From CBDESN01 sp965242495 (GTDB lineage Bacteria > Pseudomonadota > Alphaproteobacteria > MPNO01): DNA of 64,000 nt. The stretch covers positions 3,720,001-3,784,000 of the forward strand of contig OZ251446.1 in NCBI GenBank assembly GCA_965242495.1, written 5' to 3'. Below the pieces are notes generated by a model that saw nothing but the letters and a program-made list of their open reading frames with translations, was not told where the DNA came from and searched no databases. Position 1 is the first letter of the stretch. Each line of letters begins with the position of its first letter. Both the position numbers and the translations under genes were made by a program. Below, in pieces: positions 16,103-24,904 of the stretch.

Positions 16103-16482
16103 GTCTGATCCTCGTATGTATCTCTTCCTATCTTGAACTTCGGCGCGTCCTTCTCGCCGCGGATGGAGCACGCCGCGTCCCACAGCATCCGTTCCGTGGA
16201 TTTCGTCGTCGGTGCGGCGGGCCGGCTGCCGCGGGTCCGCCGGCGAGTCGCCTGCGCCGCCGCCCGCGGTTCGGTCGCGGCCGCTGCCATATCGACCCCC
16301 GCCTCGACGGCGAGGGCCACGATTTTCTCCTGCGCCGTCTTCTGCGGCTTGACTCCGCCGCCTGCCCACCGATTCACGGTCGCGAACGAAACCCCCAACC
16401 GCCCAGCGGGCTCTTCCTGCGTGAGATCGAGGCCGGCGCGGATGGCGCGAAGCGCGGCGGGAAGATCGGGCGCGTTTGTCAT
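16099..16482 (-). CDS. XRE helix-turn-helix protein, truncated XRE-HsdM fusion
   Basis: 127 residues from the ATG at 16482 (MTNAPDLPAALRAIRAG); an ATG at 16503 would add seven. The XRE domain is in LTQEEPAGRLGVSFATVNRW. A basic linker is followed by ERMLWDAACSIRGEKDAPKFK, which matches the opening of type I methyltransferase subunits (HsdM). There the similarity stops, replaced by IGRDTYEDQT and a stop overlapping the ATPase start. I read this as the 5' stump of an XRE-HsdM gene cut by the cassette at about 16.14 kb, which now provides the first cistron. It could still act as a repressor. TATATA just upstream suggests a near-leaderless transcript. Confidence 0.7.
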   Translation of the reverse strand: MTNAPDLPAALRAIRAGLDLTQEEPAGRLGVSFATVNRWAGGGVKPQKTAQEKIVALAVEAGVDMAAAATEPRAAAQATRRRTRGSRPAAPTTKSTERMLWDAACSIRGEKDAPKFKIGRDTYEDQT

Positions 16483-16599
16483 ATCCGCTATATAGGTACG
16501 CATCGCCCGCTCATCCATGGAACTCGACGGGCGGAGGGTGTGGGGATGGGTCGGATGCGGGGATGGGTCGGATGCGCGCGGCGTGGGCAACGCCATCTC

Positions 16600-16850
16600 A
16601 GTGTCCGTTTGAGAAATCGGGTCCTGCCAGGACGGGTCCTTGGCGTCCGCCTCGAGCCGACGTCACAGGCTCTTCGTCCCCGCGGAAGCAGGAATCGGGA
16701 TACGAATATGGATCCCCGCTTTCGCGGGAATGACGAGTCGTCGGCGTATCCGCCTCGAGCCGATGACCTCCCTCGGGCCGTCGGCAGCTGAACGGACACT
16801 CACGCGAACGTCTCAGGATTTTTTCACACGCTCGAAAGCGGGAATCCATT
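16600..16850. repeat. REP-like palindrome cluster 2
   Basis: Contains the GGACGGGTCCTTGGCGTC / CCTCGAGCCGACGTCACAGG spacer, a palindrome at about 16710-16733 (one stem base changed), a second CCTCGAGCCGATG block, and a half palindrome fused to the IS-like end TTTTTTCACACGCTC (16819-16833, followed by GAAAGCGGGAAT). The block just left of it (CGCGAACGTCTCAGGATT) matches the element at 32.36 kb, so this is a truncated copy of that element. No gene between the XRE and M16 genes. Confidence 0.8.
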
Positions 16851-16912
16851 TCGGACGAAGCCTTCTCGCCGGGGACGGCCCTCATGGATACGCGCGATTC
16901 TCAAACGGACTC

Positions 16913-18229
16913 TCAGCGCGCCGCCCCCCCCTCGGGGTCGCCGACGACGACGATGGTGAGCTGGTCGCCGTCGAGGAGGCGGCGCGCGACGCGGCGGACG
17001 TCGGCGGCGGTGACCGCATCGATCAGGCGCGGGCGCCGCTCGACGTAGTCGATGCCGAGATCGTGGATCTGGATGGCGACCAGGATCCCCGCGATCCGCC
17101 GGCTCGAATCGAGGCCGAGCGGGAAGGAGCCGTTGAGATAGGTCTTGGCCGCGGCGAGCTCCGCCTCGCCGATCCCCTCGCGGCCCAGGCGGCTCCACTC
17201 GCGGCGCAATATGGCGAGCGACTGGGCGACGCCCGCGTTCCTGGTGCCGAGGCCGCCCATGATCAGCCCCGCCTTGGCGAACGGGTTGAGGTAGCTGTGG
17301 ACGTCGTAGGCCAGACCGCGCTTCGCCCGGATCTGCTCGGTGAGGCGGGACGAGAAACCGCCGCCGCCCAGAACGTAGTTCATCACGTAGGCGGCGTAGT
17401 AGTCGGGATCGTCGCGCTTGACGCCGGCTTGGCCGAAGACGACGACGCTTTGCGGGATCGGCCGGCGGACGACCACCAGCGCGCCGGCGCCCCGGACCGC
17501 GGCCTCCGGCGTCTCCCCGCGCTCGGCCCGGGCGGGCAGGGCGCCGAACAGCTCGTCCAGCCGCCGGCCCAGCTCGGCCGCGTCGATGTCGCCGACCACC
17601 CCGACGACGAGGTTGTCGCGCGCGAGCCGGCCCGCGACGAAGCGCCGCAGGTCCGCCCGTCCGATCGCCTCGATCGAGCGCCGCGTTCCGGCGACCGGAC
17701 GCCCGTAGGGGTGATCGGGAAAGACCGTGCGATACCAGGTCCGCCCGGCGATCCGGCGCGGGTTCTCGCGGCCGCTCATCAGCGCGGCGACGAGCTGCGC
17801 GCGAATGCGCTCGACCGGCCCGGCGTCGAAGCGCGGCTGGGTCAGGGCCAGGCGGAAGAGGCGGAACGCCTCCGCGCGATGCGCCGCCAGAGTGCGCAGC
17901 GTGGCGCCGAACAGGTCGCGCCCGGCGTCGAAGCCGATCGAGGCCGAAACGTCTTCGAGCGCCCGCTGGAAGGCCTGCGACCCGAGATCGCCCGCCCCCT
18001 CGTCGAGCAGACCCGAGACCATGTCGGCCAGCCCTTCCTTGCCGGCCGGATCGAGCGCCGCGCCGCCGCGGAACGCGACCCGGAGGGTGACGATCGGAAC
18101 CGACCGATCCTCGACCAGCCAGGCTTCGACGCCGCCCGGGCTCGTCACCCGCTGGATGCGGACCGCCTGGGCGCTCCAGGACGACAGGCACAGCGCGCAC
18201 AGGAGGAGGGCGGCGGCGAGGCGCCGCAT
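16913..18229 (-). CDS. M16-family peptidase-like protein, non-catalytic partner
   Basis: A 438-residue secreted M16 protein. The N-terminal MRRLAAALLLCALCLSSWSA is a Sec signal peptide. The zinc HxxEH motif is missing (GLADMVSGLLDEGA occupies the place), while the C-terminal M16 half is preserved (RGLAYDVHSYLNPF). This is the B-type subunit that pairs with the catalytic M16 protein encoded immediately upstream (stop/start TGATG, one shared base). Likely periplasmic and needed for the partner's protease activity. The pair downstream of lspA/DUF3035 is a common alphaproteobacterial arrangement. Confidence 0.88.
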   Translation of the reverse strand: MRRLAAALLLCALCLSSWSAQAVRIQRVTSPGGVEAWLVEDRSVPIVTLRVAFRGGAALDPAGKEGLADMVSGLLDEGAGDLGSQAFQRALEDVSASIGFDAGRDLFGATLRTLAAHRAEAFRLFRLALTQPRFDAGPVERIRAQLVAALMSGRENPRRIAGRTWYRTVFPDHPYGRPVAGTRRSIEAIGRADLRRFVAGRLARDNLVVGVVGDIDAAELGRRLDELFGALPARAERGETPEAAVRGAGALVVVRRPIPQSVVVFGQAGVKRDDPDYYAAYVMNYVLGGGGFSSRLTEQIRAKRGLAYDVHSYLNPFAKAGLIMGGLGTRNAGVAQSLAILRREWSRLGREGIGEAELAAAKTYLNGSFPLGLDSSRRIAGILVAIQIHDLGIDYVERRPRLIDAVTAADVRRVARRLLDGDQLTIVVVGDPEGGAAR

Positions 18230-19593
18230 CAGCCGGGATCCTCCGGCAGCAACACCGCGGTGACCGAGCGTTCGGCGCGGAGCGCGGCGCGCGCCGCGGC
18301 GTCGACCTCGGCCGCGGTCACCGCGCGGATGCGGTCGGGCCACGCCTCGACGTCGGCGATCGTCCGCCCGGCGGCGAGCGCCCGCCCGAAGATGCGGGGG
18401 CCCGCGCCCAGTCCGTCGCGCACGTAGATCGCGGCGGCGAGCAGCGAACGCCTGGCGCGTTCGACCTCCGCCGCGGTCACGCCGTCGGCGAGCAGGCGGT
18501 CGATCTCCGCGAGCGCCGCGGCCTCGACGCGGGCCGGATCGACGCCGGGCCGCGGCGAGACCGAGACGCCGAACTCGCCGTCGTCGAGGCGGTCGGGGAC
18601 GTACCAGGCCCCGGCCGAGGCGGCGAGCGCGTCGCGGACCACCAGCGCGGCGTAGAGCCGGCTCGTGGTCCCGCCGCCGAGCAGCTCGGCCAGCAGCTGG
18701 AGGGCGTAGGCGTCGCCGGTCCGGCCGGCATTGTAGCTGGGGGCCAGGAAGACGCGGCTCCAGCGCGGCCGGCGGACCTGGTCGCTGCGCAGCTCGACCC
18801 GGCGCGCGGCGCGGTGTTTCGGCTCCGCGGCGCGGACGCGGGCGGGCGCGTCGCGGCGCGGGATGACGCCGTAATGCTTCTCCGCCAGCGCGCGCACCCG
18901 CGCCGCGGTCGCGTCGCCGGCGACGATCAGGACCGCGTTGTTGGGCGCGTAGCGCTCGCGGTAGAAGGCCATGGCGTCCGCCGCGGTCAGGCGCTCGATC
19001 TCATGGCGCCAGCCGATGATGGGGACGCCATAGGGGTGGTGGAGGTAGAGCGCGGCCCGGCTCTGCTCGCGAAGCTGCGCCGCCGGGTCGTTGCCGGTGC
19101 GCGAACGCCGTTCTTCGAGCACCACTTGGCGCTCCGGCAGCGCCGCCTCGTCGGTGATGGCCAGATTGGCCATGCGGTCGGCCTCGAGCCGCATCACCAG
19201 CTCCAGCTTGTCGGCGGCGACGCGCTGGAAATAGCCCGTATAGTCGTAGCTGGTGAAGGCGTTGTCCCGGCCGCCGTTGCGGGCGACGATGCGCGAGAAT
19301 TCGCCCGGCGGGACCGCGGCGGTGCCGCGGAACATCAGATGTTCGAGGAAATGCGCGACGCCGGACTTGCCGCGCGGCTCGTCGGCCGAGCCGACCTTGT
19401 ACCAGACCATCTGAATGACGATCGGCGCGCGATGGTTGGGGAGGACGACGACCTGGAGGCCGTTGGACAGGCGGAAGCTCTCCGGGTCGAAGATCGCCGC
19501 CTGCGCCCGGCCGGCGAGGACGGCGGCCGACAGCAGGAGGATGCAGGCGAAGGCCGGTATCCGGCGGCGGGCGCGGAAGCCGGCGCGAATCAG
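18229..19593 (-). CDS. M16-family zinc peptidase, catalytic subunit
   Basis: About 454 residues. The signal peptide is followed by AIFDPESFRLSNGLQVVV. The inverted zinc motif HFLEH is in SGVAHFLEHLMF, and the downstream Glu in LPERQVVLEER; the R/Y pair sits in the C-terminal half. A periplasmic processing protease. No ATG/GTG exists near the 5' end. The best start is CTG at 19593, overlapping the DUF3035 stop, 8 nt after GGAGGGG, giving a clean N-terminus LIRAGFRARRR ahead of the hydrophobic stretch; a TTG lies 18 bases further up. Operon with the DUF3035 lipoprotein and the non-catalytic M16 gene. Confidence 0.88.
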   Translation of the reverse strand: MIRAGFRARRRIPAFACILLLSAAVLAGRAQAAIFDPESFRLSNGLQVVVLPNHRAPIVIQMVWYKVGSADEPRGKSGVAHFLEHLMFRGTAAVPPGEFSRIVARNGGRDNAFTSYDYTGYFQRVAADKLELVMRLEADRMANLAITDEAALPERQVVLEERRSRTGNDPAAQLREQSRAALYLHHPYGVPIIGWRHEIERLTAADAMAFYRERYAPNNAVLIVAGDATAARVRALAEKHYGVIPRRDAPARVRAAEPKHRAARRVELRSDQVRRPRWSRVFLAPSYNAGRTGDAYALQLLAELLGGGTTSRLYAALVVRDALAASAGAWYVPDRLDDGEFGVSVSPRPGVDPARVEAAALAEIDRLLADGVTAAEVERARRSLLAAAIYVRDGLGAGPRIFGRALAAGRTIADVEAWPDRIRAVTAAEVDAAARAALRAERSVTAVLLPEDPG

Positions 19594-20171
19594 TTGAACA
19601 ACCCCTCCAGCCAACCGCGTTCGTCGCGCTCGATGACCGGCGTGCGGCCGTCGACGGCGGGCTTGCCCCCGGCGGCGTTCTCGCGCAGCCGCCGGGATTC
19701 CGCCGGCGCATCGACCACCACGCCGGGCGCCTCGCGCTCCTGCCAGAACAGGATGCTCGACAGGAAGCCTTCGTCGTCGCGGGCGAGGATCGAGCTTTCG
19801 CGGTCGACGGTCCCGCGGATGCCGGGATCGGCGGACGCGGCGCCGGCGCGTTCGAGGAGCGCCGCCTCGCCCCGGCCGGGCGCCTCGCCGTCCGGCTCGC
19901 CGTTCCGCCCGTCGGCGGCGCCTTGCAGCAGGAGCCGGCGCGTGGACTCGGCGGTCTCCTGCTCCTGCGGCCTGGATGCGCCCGGCGCCGGCGGGCGCAG
20001 GCCGTAATCCGGCGGCATGGAGAGCGGCGCCCGGGTGACGACCGAGAACTCGTCCGGCGACTGCTTGCCGTAGCCGAGGGCCGTGCGCGTCCGTTCGCCG
20101 CAGGCGAGCAGGAGCGACGCGCACAGGGTCAGCGAGAGGGCCAGCGAGAGGCGGGTCGGCATCCGGGTCAT
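19590..20171 (-). CDS. DUF3035 lipoprotein
   Basis: A 193-residue predicted lipoprotein. The signal MTRMPTRLSLALSLTLCASL leads to lipobox LLLAC with Cys at about 28. The conserved block SPDEFSVVTRAPLSMPPDYG (residues about 42-61), followed by LRPPAPGA, defines DUF3035, an alphaproteobacterial family encoded next to lspA and M16 peptidases; the exact function is unknown. The rest is low-complexity and charged, ending ERGWLEGLFN. As LspA processes lipoproteins, the neighbouring gene is a plausible partner. A second ATG three codons in is possible. Confidence 0.85.
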   Translation of the reverse strand: MTRMPTRLSLALSLTLCASLLLACGERTRTALGYGKQSPDEFSVVTRAPLSMPPDYGLRPPAPGASRPQEQETAESTRRLLLQGAADGRNGEPDGEAPGRGEAALLERAGAASADPGIRGTVDRESSILARDDEGFLSSILFWQEREAPGVVVDAPAESRRLRENAAGGKPAVDGRTPVIERDERGWLEGLFN

Positions 20172-20240
20172 CGGCGATCGAACTCGGTCATCGGTCAATT
20201 GAACTCGGGCAATTGGACTCGGGCGGTTGAACTCGGCGGT
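20165..20240. repeat. Short degenerate tandem repeat before DUF3035 gene
   Basis: Four to five units of about 14-21 bp, each ending GAACTCGG or GGACTCGG (for example TCAATTGAACTCGG, GCAATTGGACTCGG, GCGGTTGAACTCGG). They fill the gap between lspA and the DUF3035 gene. No promoter or hairpin function is evident. Confidence 0.55.
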
Positions 20241-20749
20241 CAGGGCGGAAGCGTACCCCGGTCCCGGTCGACGATCAAGCCGTCGATCAAGATCATCGCC
20301 GTCCCGACGACGATCGCCGCATCGGCGAGGTTGAACGCCGGCCAGTGATGGCGGCCGACGAAGACGTCGAGGAAGTCGGTGACGGCGCCGAGCCGGACGC
20401 GGTCGATCACGTTGCCGAGCGCGCCGCCGACGACGAGGCCGAGGCCGCCGGCGAGCCGCCGGCCCTGCGCCCGGGCCAGCCAGACGGCGAGCCCGGCCGA
20501 GATCGCCAGCGCGACCGAGGACAGAATCCAGGGGGTCCAGGGCGAGTCGATGTCGAGGAGGCCGAAGCCGACGCCGCGGTTCCGTACCATCACGAGGTTG
20601 AAGAAGGGCGCGACCGGGATCGGATCGTCCACCGCCAGGACGGAGACGACGACCCATTTGCTCGCCTGATCGAGCAGGATCACCGCGCCGGCGAGGGCCA
20701 GCCCGAGCCGGGCCGGCGACCGCGACCGCGACCGGCGCGCGCGCGCCAT
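20240..20749 (-). CDS. lspA: Lipoprotein signal peptidase (signal peptidase II)
   Basis: A 169-residue inner-membrane aspartyl protease with four helices that removes signal peptides from prolipoproteins. Family motifs: DQASKWVV, FNLVMVRNRGVGFG, catalytic Asp in GGALGNVIDR, and the second Asp in WPAFNLADAAI. The ATG directly follows the ileS TAG with no gap, so the two are coupled, as in many bacteria. Confidence 0.95.
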   Translation of the reverse strand: MARARRSRSRSPARLGLALAGAVILLDQASKWVVVSVLAVDDPIPVAPFFNLVMVRNRGVGFGLLDIDSPWTPWILSSVALAISAGLAVWLARAQGRRLAGGLGLVVGGALGNVIDRVRLGAVTDFLDVFVGRHHWPAFNLADAAIVVGTAMILIDGLIVDRDRGTLPP

Positions 20750-23653
20750 CTAGCGCGCGTCCGCGGCGGCGCGGCCGGCGGCGTCGAAGGCGTCGACGGC
20801 GTCGACGCAGCGCGCGCACAGCGCGGCGTCGGCGATCCGTCCGACCTCGGGCGCGATGCGCCAGCAACGCTCGCATTTCCCGCCCTCGGCGGGGGCCACG
20901 ACGACGCCCACGTCCGGAATCCCGTCGATCGCGCAGGCGTCCGCCGGCGCCGGGCCGGCGACGATCTCGGCCGCCGAGACGATGCAGAGTTCGGCGAGGT
21001 CGATCCCGGCCAGGGCGGCCGGCAGGTCGCCGCCGAGATGGACCGTGAGCCGGGCCTGGAGGCTGGCGCCGATCCGCCCGGCGGCCCGCTCGACCTCGAG
21101 CGCCCGGGTGGCGACGCGGCGCACCGCGCGCGCCCGGCGCCAGCGCGCGGCGAGCGCATCGTCGCGCCAGCCCTCCGGGGCGGGGGGGAACAGGCGGAGA
21201 TGCACGCTCTCGTCCGCGCCCGGATGGCGGCTGCGCCAGGCTTCCTCGGCGGTGAAGCAGAGGATCGGCGCCAGCCAGGCGGTCAGGCGGGAGAACAGCT
21301 CGTCCAGGACCGTCCGCGCCGCGCGCCGCGCCGGGTCGTCCCGGCGGCCGCAATAGAGCGCGTCCTTGCGCACGTCGAAATAGAAGGCGGAGAGGTCCAC
21401 CGCGCAGAAGCCGTGCAGCGCGGTGAACAGGGTATGGAAGTCGAAGCCTTCGCAGGACCGGCGCGCCAGCGCGTCGAGCTCGGCCAGCCGGTGCAGCGTC
21501 CAGCGCTCGAGTTCGGGCATCTCGCCCGGCGGCAGGCGTTCGTCCTCGTCGAAGCCGGCGAGATTGCCCAGCAGGAAGCGGAAGGTGTTGCGCAGCCGGC
21601 GATAGGTATCGACCTGATGCGACAGGATGTCGCGGTCGATCCGGAGGTCTTCGGAATAGTCCGAGGCGACCACCCAGAGGCGCAGGACGTCGGCGCCGTA
21701 GCGCTCGACGATCTCCTGCGGGGCGAGCGCGTTGCCGCGCGACTTCGACATTTTCTCGCCGGCGTCGGCGAGCACGAAGCCATGGGTCAGCACCGCGTCG
21801 TAGGGCGCCCGGCCGCGCGTGCCGCAGGACTCCAGGAGCGAGGTGTGGAACCAGCCGCGATGCTGGTCCGATCCCTCGAGATAGAGCGACGCCGGCCAGC
21901 GCTGGTCGTCGCGCGGCTCCAGGACGAAGCTGTGCGTCGAGCCGGAATCGAACCAGACGTCGAGGATGTCGGTGATCTGCTCGTAATCGGCCGGGTCGTA
22001 TTCGCCGCCCAGGAACCGCTCGGCGGGGCTGGCGTACCAGGCGTCCGCGCCCTCGGCCTCGATCGCGGCGACGATGCGGTCGAACACCCGCGGGTCGCGC
22101 AGCGGCTCGCCGGTCGCCTTGTCGACGAACAGGGTCAGCGGCGTCCCCCAGGCGCGCTGGCGCGAGACGCACCAGTCGGGCCGGGATTCGATCATCCCGG
22201 CGAGGCGCTGGCGCCCGGAATCGGGATAGAAGCGGGTCTCGGCGATGGCCGCCAGCGCCTTGGCGCGGAGATCGTTCGCCGCCATGCCGATGAACCATTG
22301 CGGCGTGTTGCGGTAGATCAGCGGCGCCTTCGACCGCCAGGAATGGGGGTAGCTGTGGACGATGCGCCCCCGGCCCAGCAGCGCGCCCGCGGCCTGGAGC
22401 GCATCGGCCACGGAGGCGTCGGCGTCGAACACGTGCTGGCCGGCGAACAGGGGCACGTCGTCGCGATACCGCCCGTCGCCGCCCACGGTATCGGGGACGT
22501 CGAGCCCGTGCGCCCGCCCGAGCTCGAAGTCCTCGACCCCGTGCCCGGGCGCGGTATGGACCAGCCCGGTTCCCTGGTCGACGGTGACGTGATCGCCGGG
22601 CAGCAGCGGCGCGTCGAACTCGTAGCCCCGGCCGGCCAGCGGATGGCGGCAGGAGACGCCGGCGAGAAGCGCGCCGGGAAGCCGCGCAACCACGGAAGCG
22701 GCCTCGATCCCGGTATCGCGGAAGACCCGCTCGCGCAGCGCCTCGGCGAGGACCAGCCGCTCGCCGACGACGGCCCCGCCGTTCCGCGCGACCGCGGTCA
22801 CCTCGAACACCGCGTAGTCGATGCCCTCGCCGAAGGCGACGGCGCGGTTGCCGGGGATCGTCCAGGGGGTGGTCGTCCAGATGACGACGCTCGCGCCTTC
22901 CAGCGCGGCCGCCGGCCCCGGCGCGGCCGCTACGGGAAAGCGCGCCCAGATCTGCATCGATTCGCGGTCGTGATACTCGATCTCCGCCTCGGCGAGGGCG
23001 GTCTTCTCGACCACCGACCACATGACCGGCCGGGCGCCGCGGTAGAGGCCGCCGTTCATCAGGAACTTGCCCAGCTCGCCGACGATCCGGGCCTCGGACT
23101 CGAAGGCCATCGTCGTATAGGGGTTCGACCAGTCGCCCTCGACGCCGAGCCGCTGGAACTCCCGGCGCTGGACGTCGATCCAGTGCTCGGCGAAGCGGCG
23201 GCACTCGCCGCGGAACTCGATCACCGGCACGGCGTCCTTGTCGCGGCCCTCGGCGCGGAACCGCTCCTCGACCTTCCATTCGATGGGAAGCCCGTGGCAG
23301 TCCCAGCCGGGGACGTAGTTGGCGTCGCGGCCCAGCATCTGCTGCGACCGGTTGATGACGTCCTTCAGGATCTTGTTGAGCGCGTGGCCGATATGGAGAT
23401 GCCCGTTGGCGTAGGGCGGGCCGTCATGCAGGATGAACTTCTCCCGCCCCTTCGCCGCCGCGCGCAGCCGCCGGAACAGGTCGATTCGCCGCCAGTGCTC
23501 GAGCTGCAGGGGCTCGCGCTCGGGCAGGTTCGCCCGCATCGCGAAGTCGGTCCGGGGCAGGAACAGCGTCGGCTTGTAGTCGGCCGTCTTCGTCCGCATC
23601 GTCGCGGAGTCGGTCCGGGGCGGGGGCTGCATCGGTTCGTCGTCGGTCGTCAT
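20750..23653 (-). CDS. ileS: Isoleucyl-tRNA synthetase
   Basis: A 967-residue class Ia aminoacyl-tRNA synthetase. The HIGH motif is in NGHLHIGHALNKIL, the CP1 editing domain covers about 200-410, and the KMSKS motif is in EKMSKSRGNAL. The C-terminal zinc-binding region has CERCWR and CARC. The start MTTDDEPMQPP is followed by two further Met codons (MRTKTADYKPT, MRANLPERE) that could serve instead. Placed between ribF (28 bp upstream) and lspA, a conserved order. Confidence 0.94.
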   Translation of the reverse strand: MTTDDEPMQPPPRTDSATMRTKTADYKPTLFLPRTDFAMRANLPEREPLQLEHWRRIDLFRRLRAAAKGREKFILHDGPPYANGHLHIGHALNKILKDVINRSQQMLGRDANYVPGWDCHGLPIEWKVEERFRAEGRDKDAVPVIEFRGECRRFAEHWIDVQRREFQRLGVEGDWSNPYTTMAFESEARIVGELGKFLMNGGLYRGARPVMWSVVEKTALAEAEIEYHDRESMQIWARFPVAAAPGPAAALEGASVVIWTTTPWTIPGNRAVAFGEGIDYAVFEVTAVARNGGAVVGERLVLAEALRERVFRDTGIEAASVVARLPGALLAGVSCRHPLAGRGYEFDAPLLPGDHVTVDQGTGLVHTAPGHGVEDFELGRAHGLDVPDTVGGDGRYRDDVPLFAGQHVFDADASVADALQAAGALLGRGRIVHSYPHSWRSKAPLIYRNTPQWFIGMAANDLRAKALAAIAETRFYPDSGRQRLAGMIESRPDWCVSRQRAWGTPLTLFVDKATGEPLRDPRVFDRIVAAIEAEGADAWYASPAERFLGGEYDPADYEQITDILDVWFDSGSTHSFVLEPRDDQRWPASLYLEGSDQHRGWFHTSLLESCGTRGRAPYDAVLTHGFVLADAGEKMSKSRGNALAPQEIVERYGADVLRLWVVASDYSEDLRIDRDILSHQVDTYRRLRNTFRFLLGNLAGFDEDERLPPGEMPELERWTLHRLAELDALARRSCEGFDFHTLFTALHGFCAVDLSAFYFDVRKDALYCGRRDDPARRAARTVLDELFSRLTAWLAPILCFTAEEAWRSRHPGADESVHLRLFPPAPEGWRDDALAARWRRARAVRRVATRALEVERAAGRIGASLQARLTVHLGGDLPAALAGIDLAELCIVSAAEIVAGPAPADACAIDGIPDVGVVVAPAEGGKCERCWRIAPEVGRIADAALCARCVDAVDAFDAAGRAAADAR

Positions 23654-23681
23654 GATCGGTCTCGCGATTGGTCTTGCGGCG

Positions 23682-24662
23682 TCACGCCGCGGCGTCGGGC
23701 GGCGCGCGGAGGTCCTCCGGCCCCAGACCCTCCAGCAGCGCCCGCGCCGCCCGGCAATCGGCGGCGATCCGCCGGCGCAGCTGCGCCGCGCCGTCGAAGG
23801 CGGCCTCGGGGCGGAGGAAATCGACCAGGGCCACGCGCAGCCGCCGATCGTAGATGTCGCCGGCGAAGTCGAACAGATGCGCCTCCAGCGCGACGCCGGT
23901 CCCGCCGAAGGTGGGGCGCCGGCCGATATTCGCGCATCCCATGCGCCAGGTCGTCCCGCCGTCCTCCGCCAGCCCCGCCCACACCGCATAGACGCCGAGC
24001 GCGGGCGTCAGGCAGCCGGCGAGCGACAGGTTGGCGGTCGGGAAGCCGAGCTGCCGGCCGCGCCGGTCGCCCCGCCGCACGCGGCCTTCGATCTCCCAGC
24101 AGCGGCCCAGCAGCGCGGCGGCGCGATGCGGCTCCCCCCCGGCGAGATGGTTGCGGATGTTGGTGGACGAATAGACCGGGCCGTCCCCGGCCTTGACCGG
24201 GCCGACGGCGGTGAAGCCGAAGCCGTCGCGGGCCGCCAGCCTCGCCAGCAGATCGACGTCGCCCTGGCGCCGGTTGCCGAAGACGAAATCGTACCCCACC
24301 ACGACGTGGCGCGCCGCCAGCCCGTCGACGACGACGCGGCGGACGAACGACTCGGCGTCGATCCGGGAGAACGCCTCGTCGAACCGGAGCAGCTGCAGGG
24401 CGTCGACGCCGCCGGCCCGCAGGCGGCGGACCTTGCTGCGGAGCGGCGTGAGCTGGAAGGGCGGCTCGTCGGGGCGGAAGAAGCGCCGCGGATGGGGTTC
24501 GAACGTGACCAGGACCAGCGGTCCGCCGAGGCCGTCGGCGATGCGGCGCGCCTCGCCGATGACCGCCCGATGGCCCAGATGGACTCCGTCGAAGTTACCG
24601 ATCGTCACCGTTCCGCCCCGCGCCGGATCGGGGAGGGCGGCGATCCGCCTGAAAATCCGCAT
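23682..24662 (-). CDS. ribF: Bifunctional riboflavin kinase/FMN adenylyltransferase
   Basis: A 326-residue enzyme making FMN and FAD from riboflavin. The N-terminal adenylyltransferase domain (about 1-185) has GNFDGVHLGH and VVGYDFVFG. The C-terminal riboflavin kinase domain (about 190-315) has GRQLGFPTANL and the acidic ALEAHLFDF. First gene of ribF-ileS-lspA-DUF3035-M16-M16. Confidence 0.94.
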   Translation of the reverse strand: MRIFRRIAALPDPARGGTVTIGNFDGVHLGHRAVIGEARRIADGLGGPLVLVTFEPHPRRFFRPDEPPFQLTPLRSKVRRLRAGGVDALQLLRFDEAFSRIDAESFVRRVVVDGLAARHVVVGYDFVFGNRRQGDVDLLARLAARDGFGFTAVGPVKAGDGPVYSSTNIRNHLAGGEPHRAAALLGRCWEIEGRVRRGDRRGRQLGFPTANLSLAGCLTPALGVYAVWAGLAEDGGTTWRMGCANIGRRPTFGGTGVALEAHLFDFAGDIYDRRLRVALVDFLRPEAAFDGAAQLRRRIAADCRAARALLEGLGPEDLRAPPDAAA

Positions 24663-24904
24663 GGCAGGCGCTTACTTAATCTGCATCGTTCACCCTGTCC
24701 ATTGGTCCGCGCTCGACCCGCATCCTTCGCCCCGTCCATCGGCCGTCCCGGTTCGCCGCATACGGACGCGGGACGCATGCGCGCCGGATTTCCCCGGCCG
24801 TCGCCGAAGGCGTCGATCCAGGGCGGCCCGTCGCGGTCGCGGGCCGCGGGGCCGGGCGGCCGCGGGCCTCGAAGGCGGCCGTCGAGCTGCGCTTGCCGGC
24901 GGCG

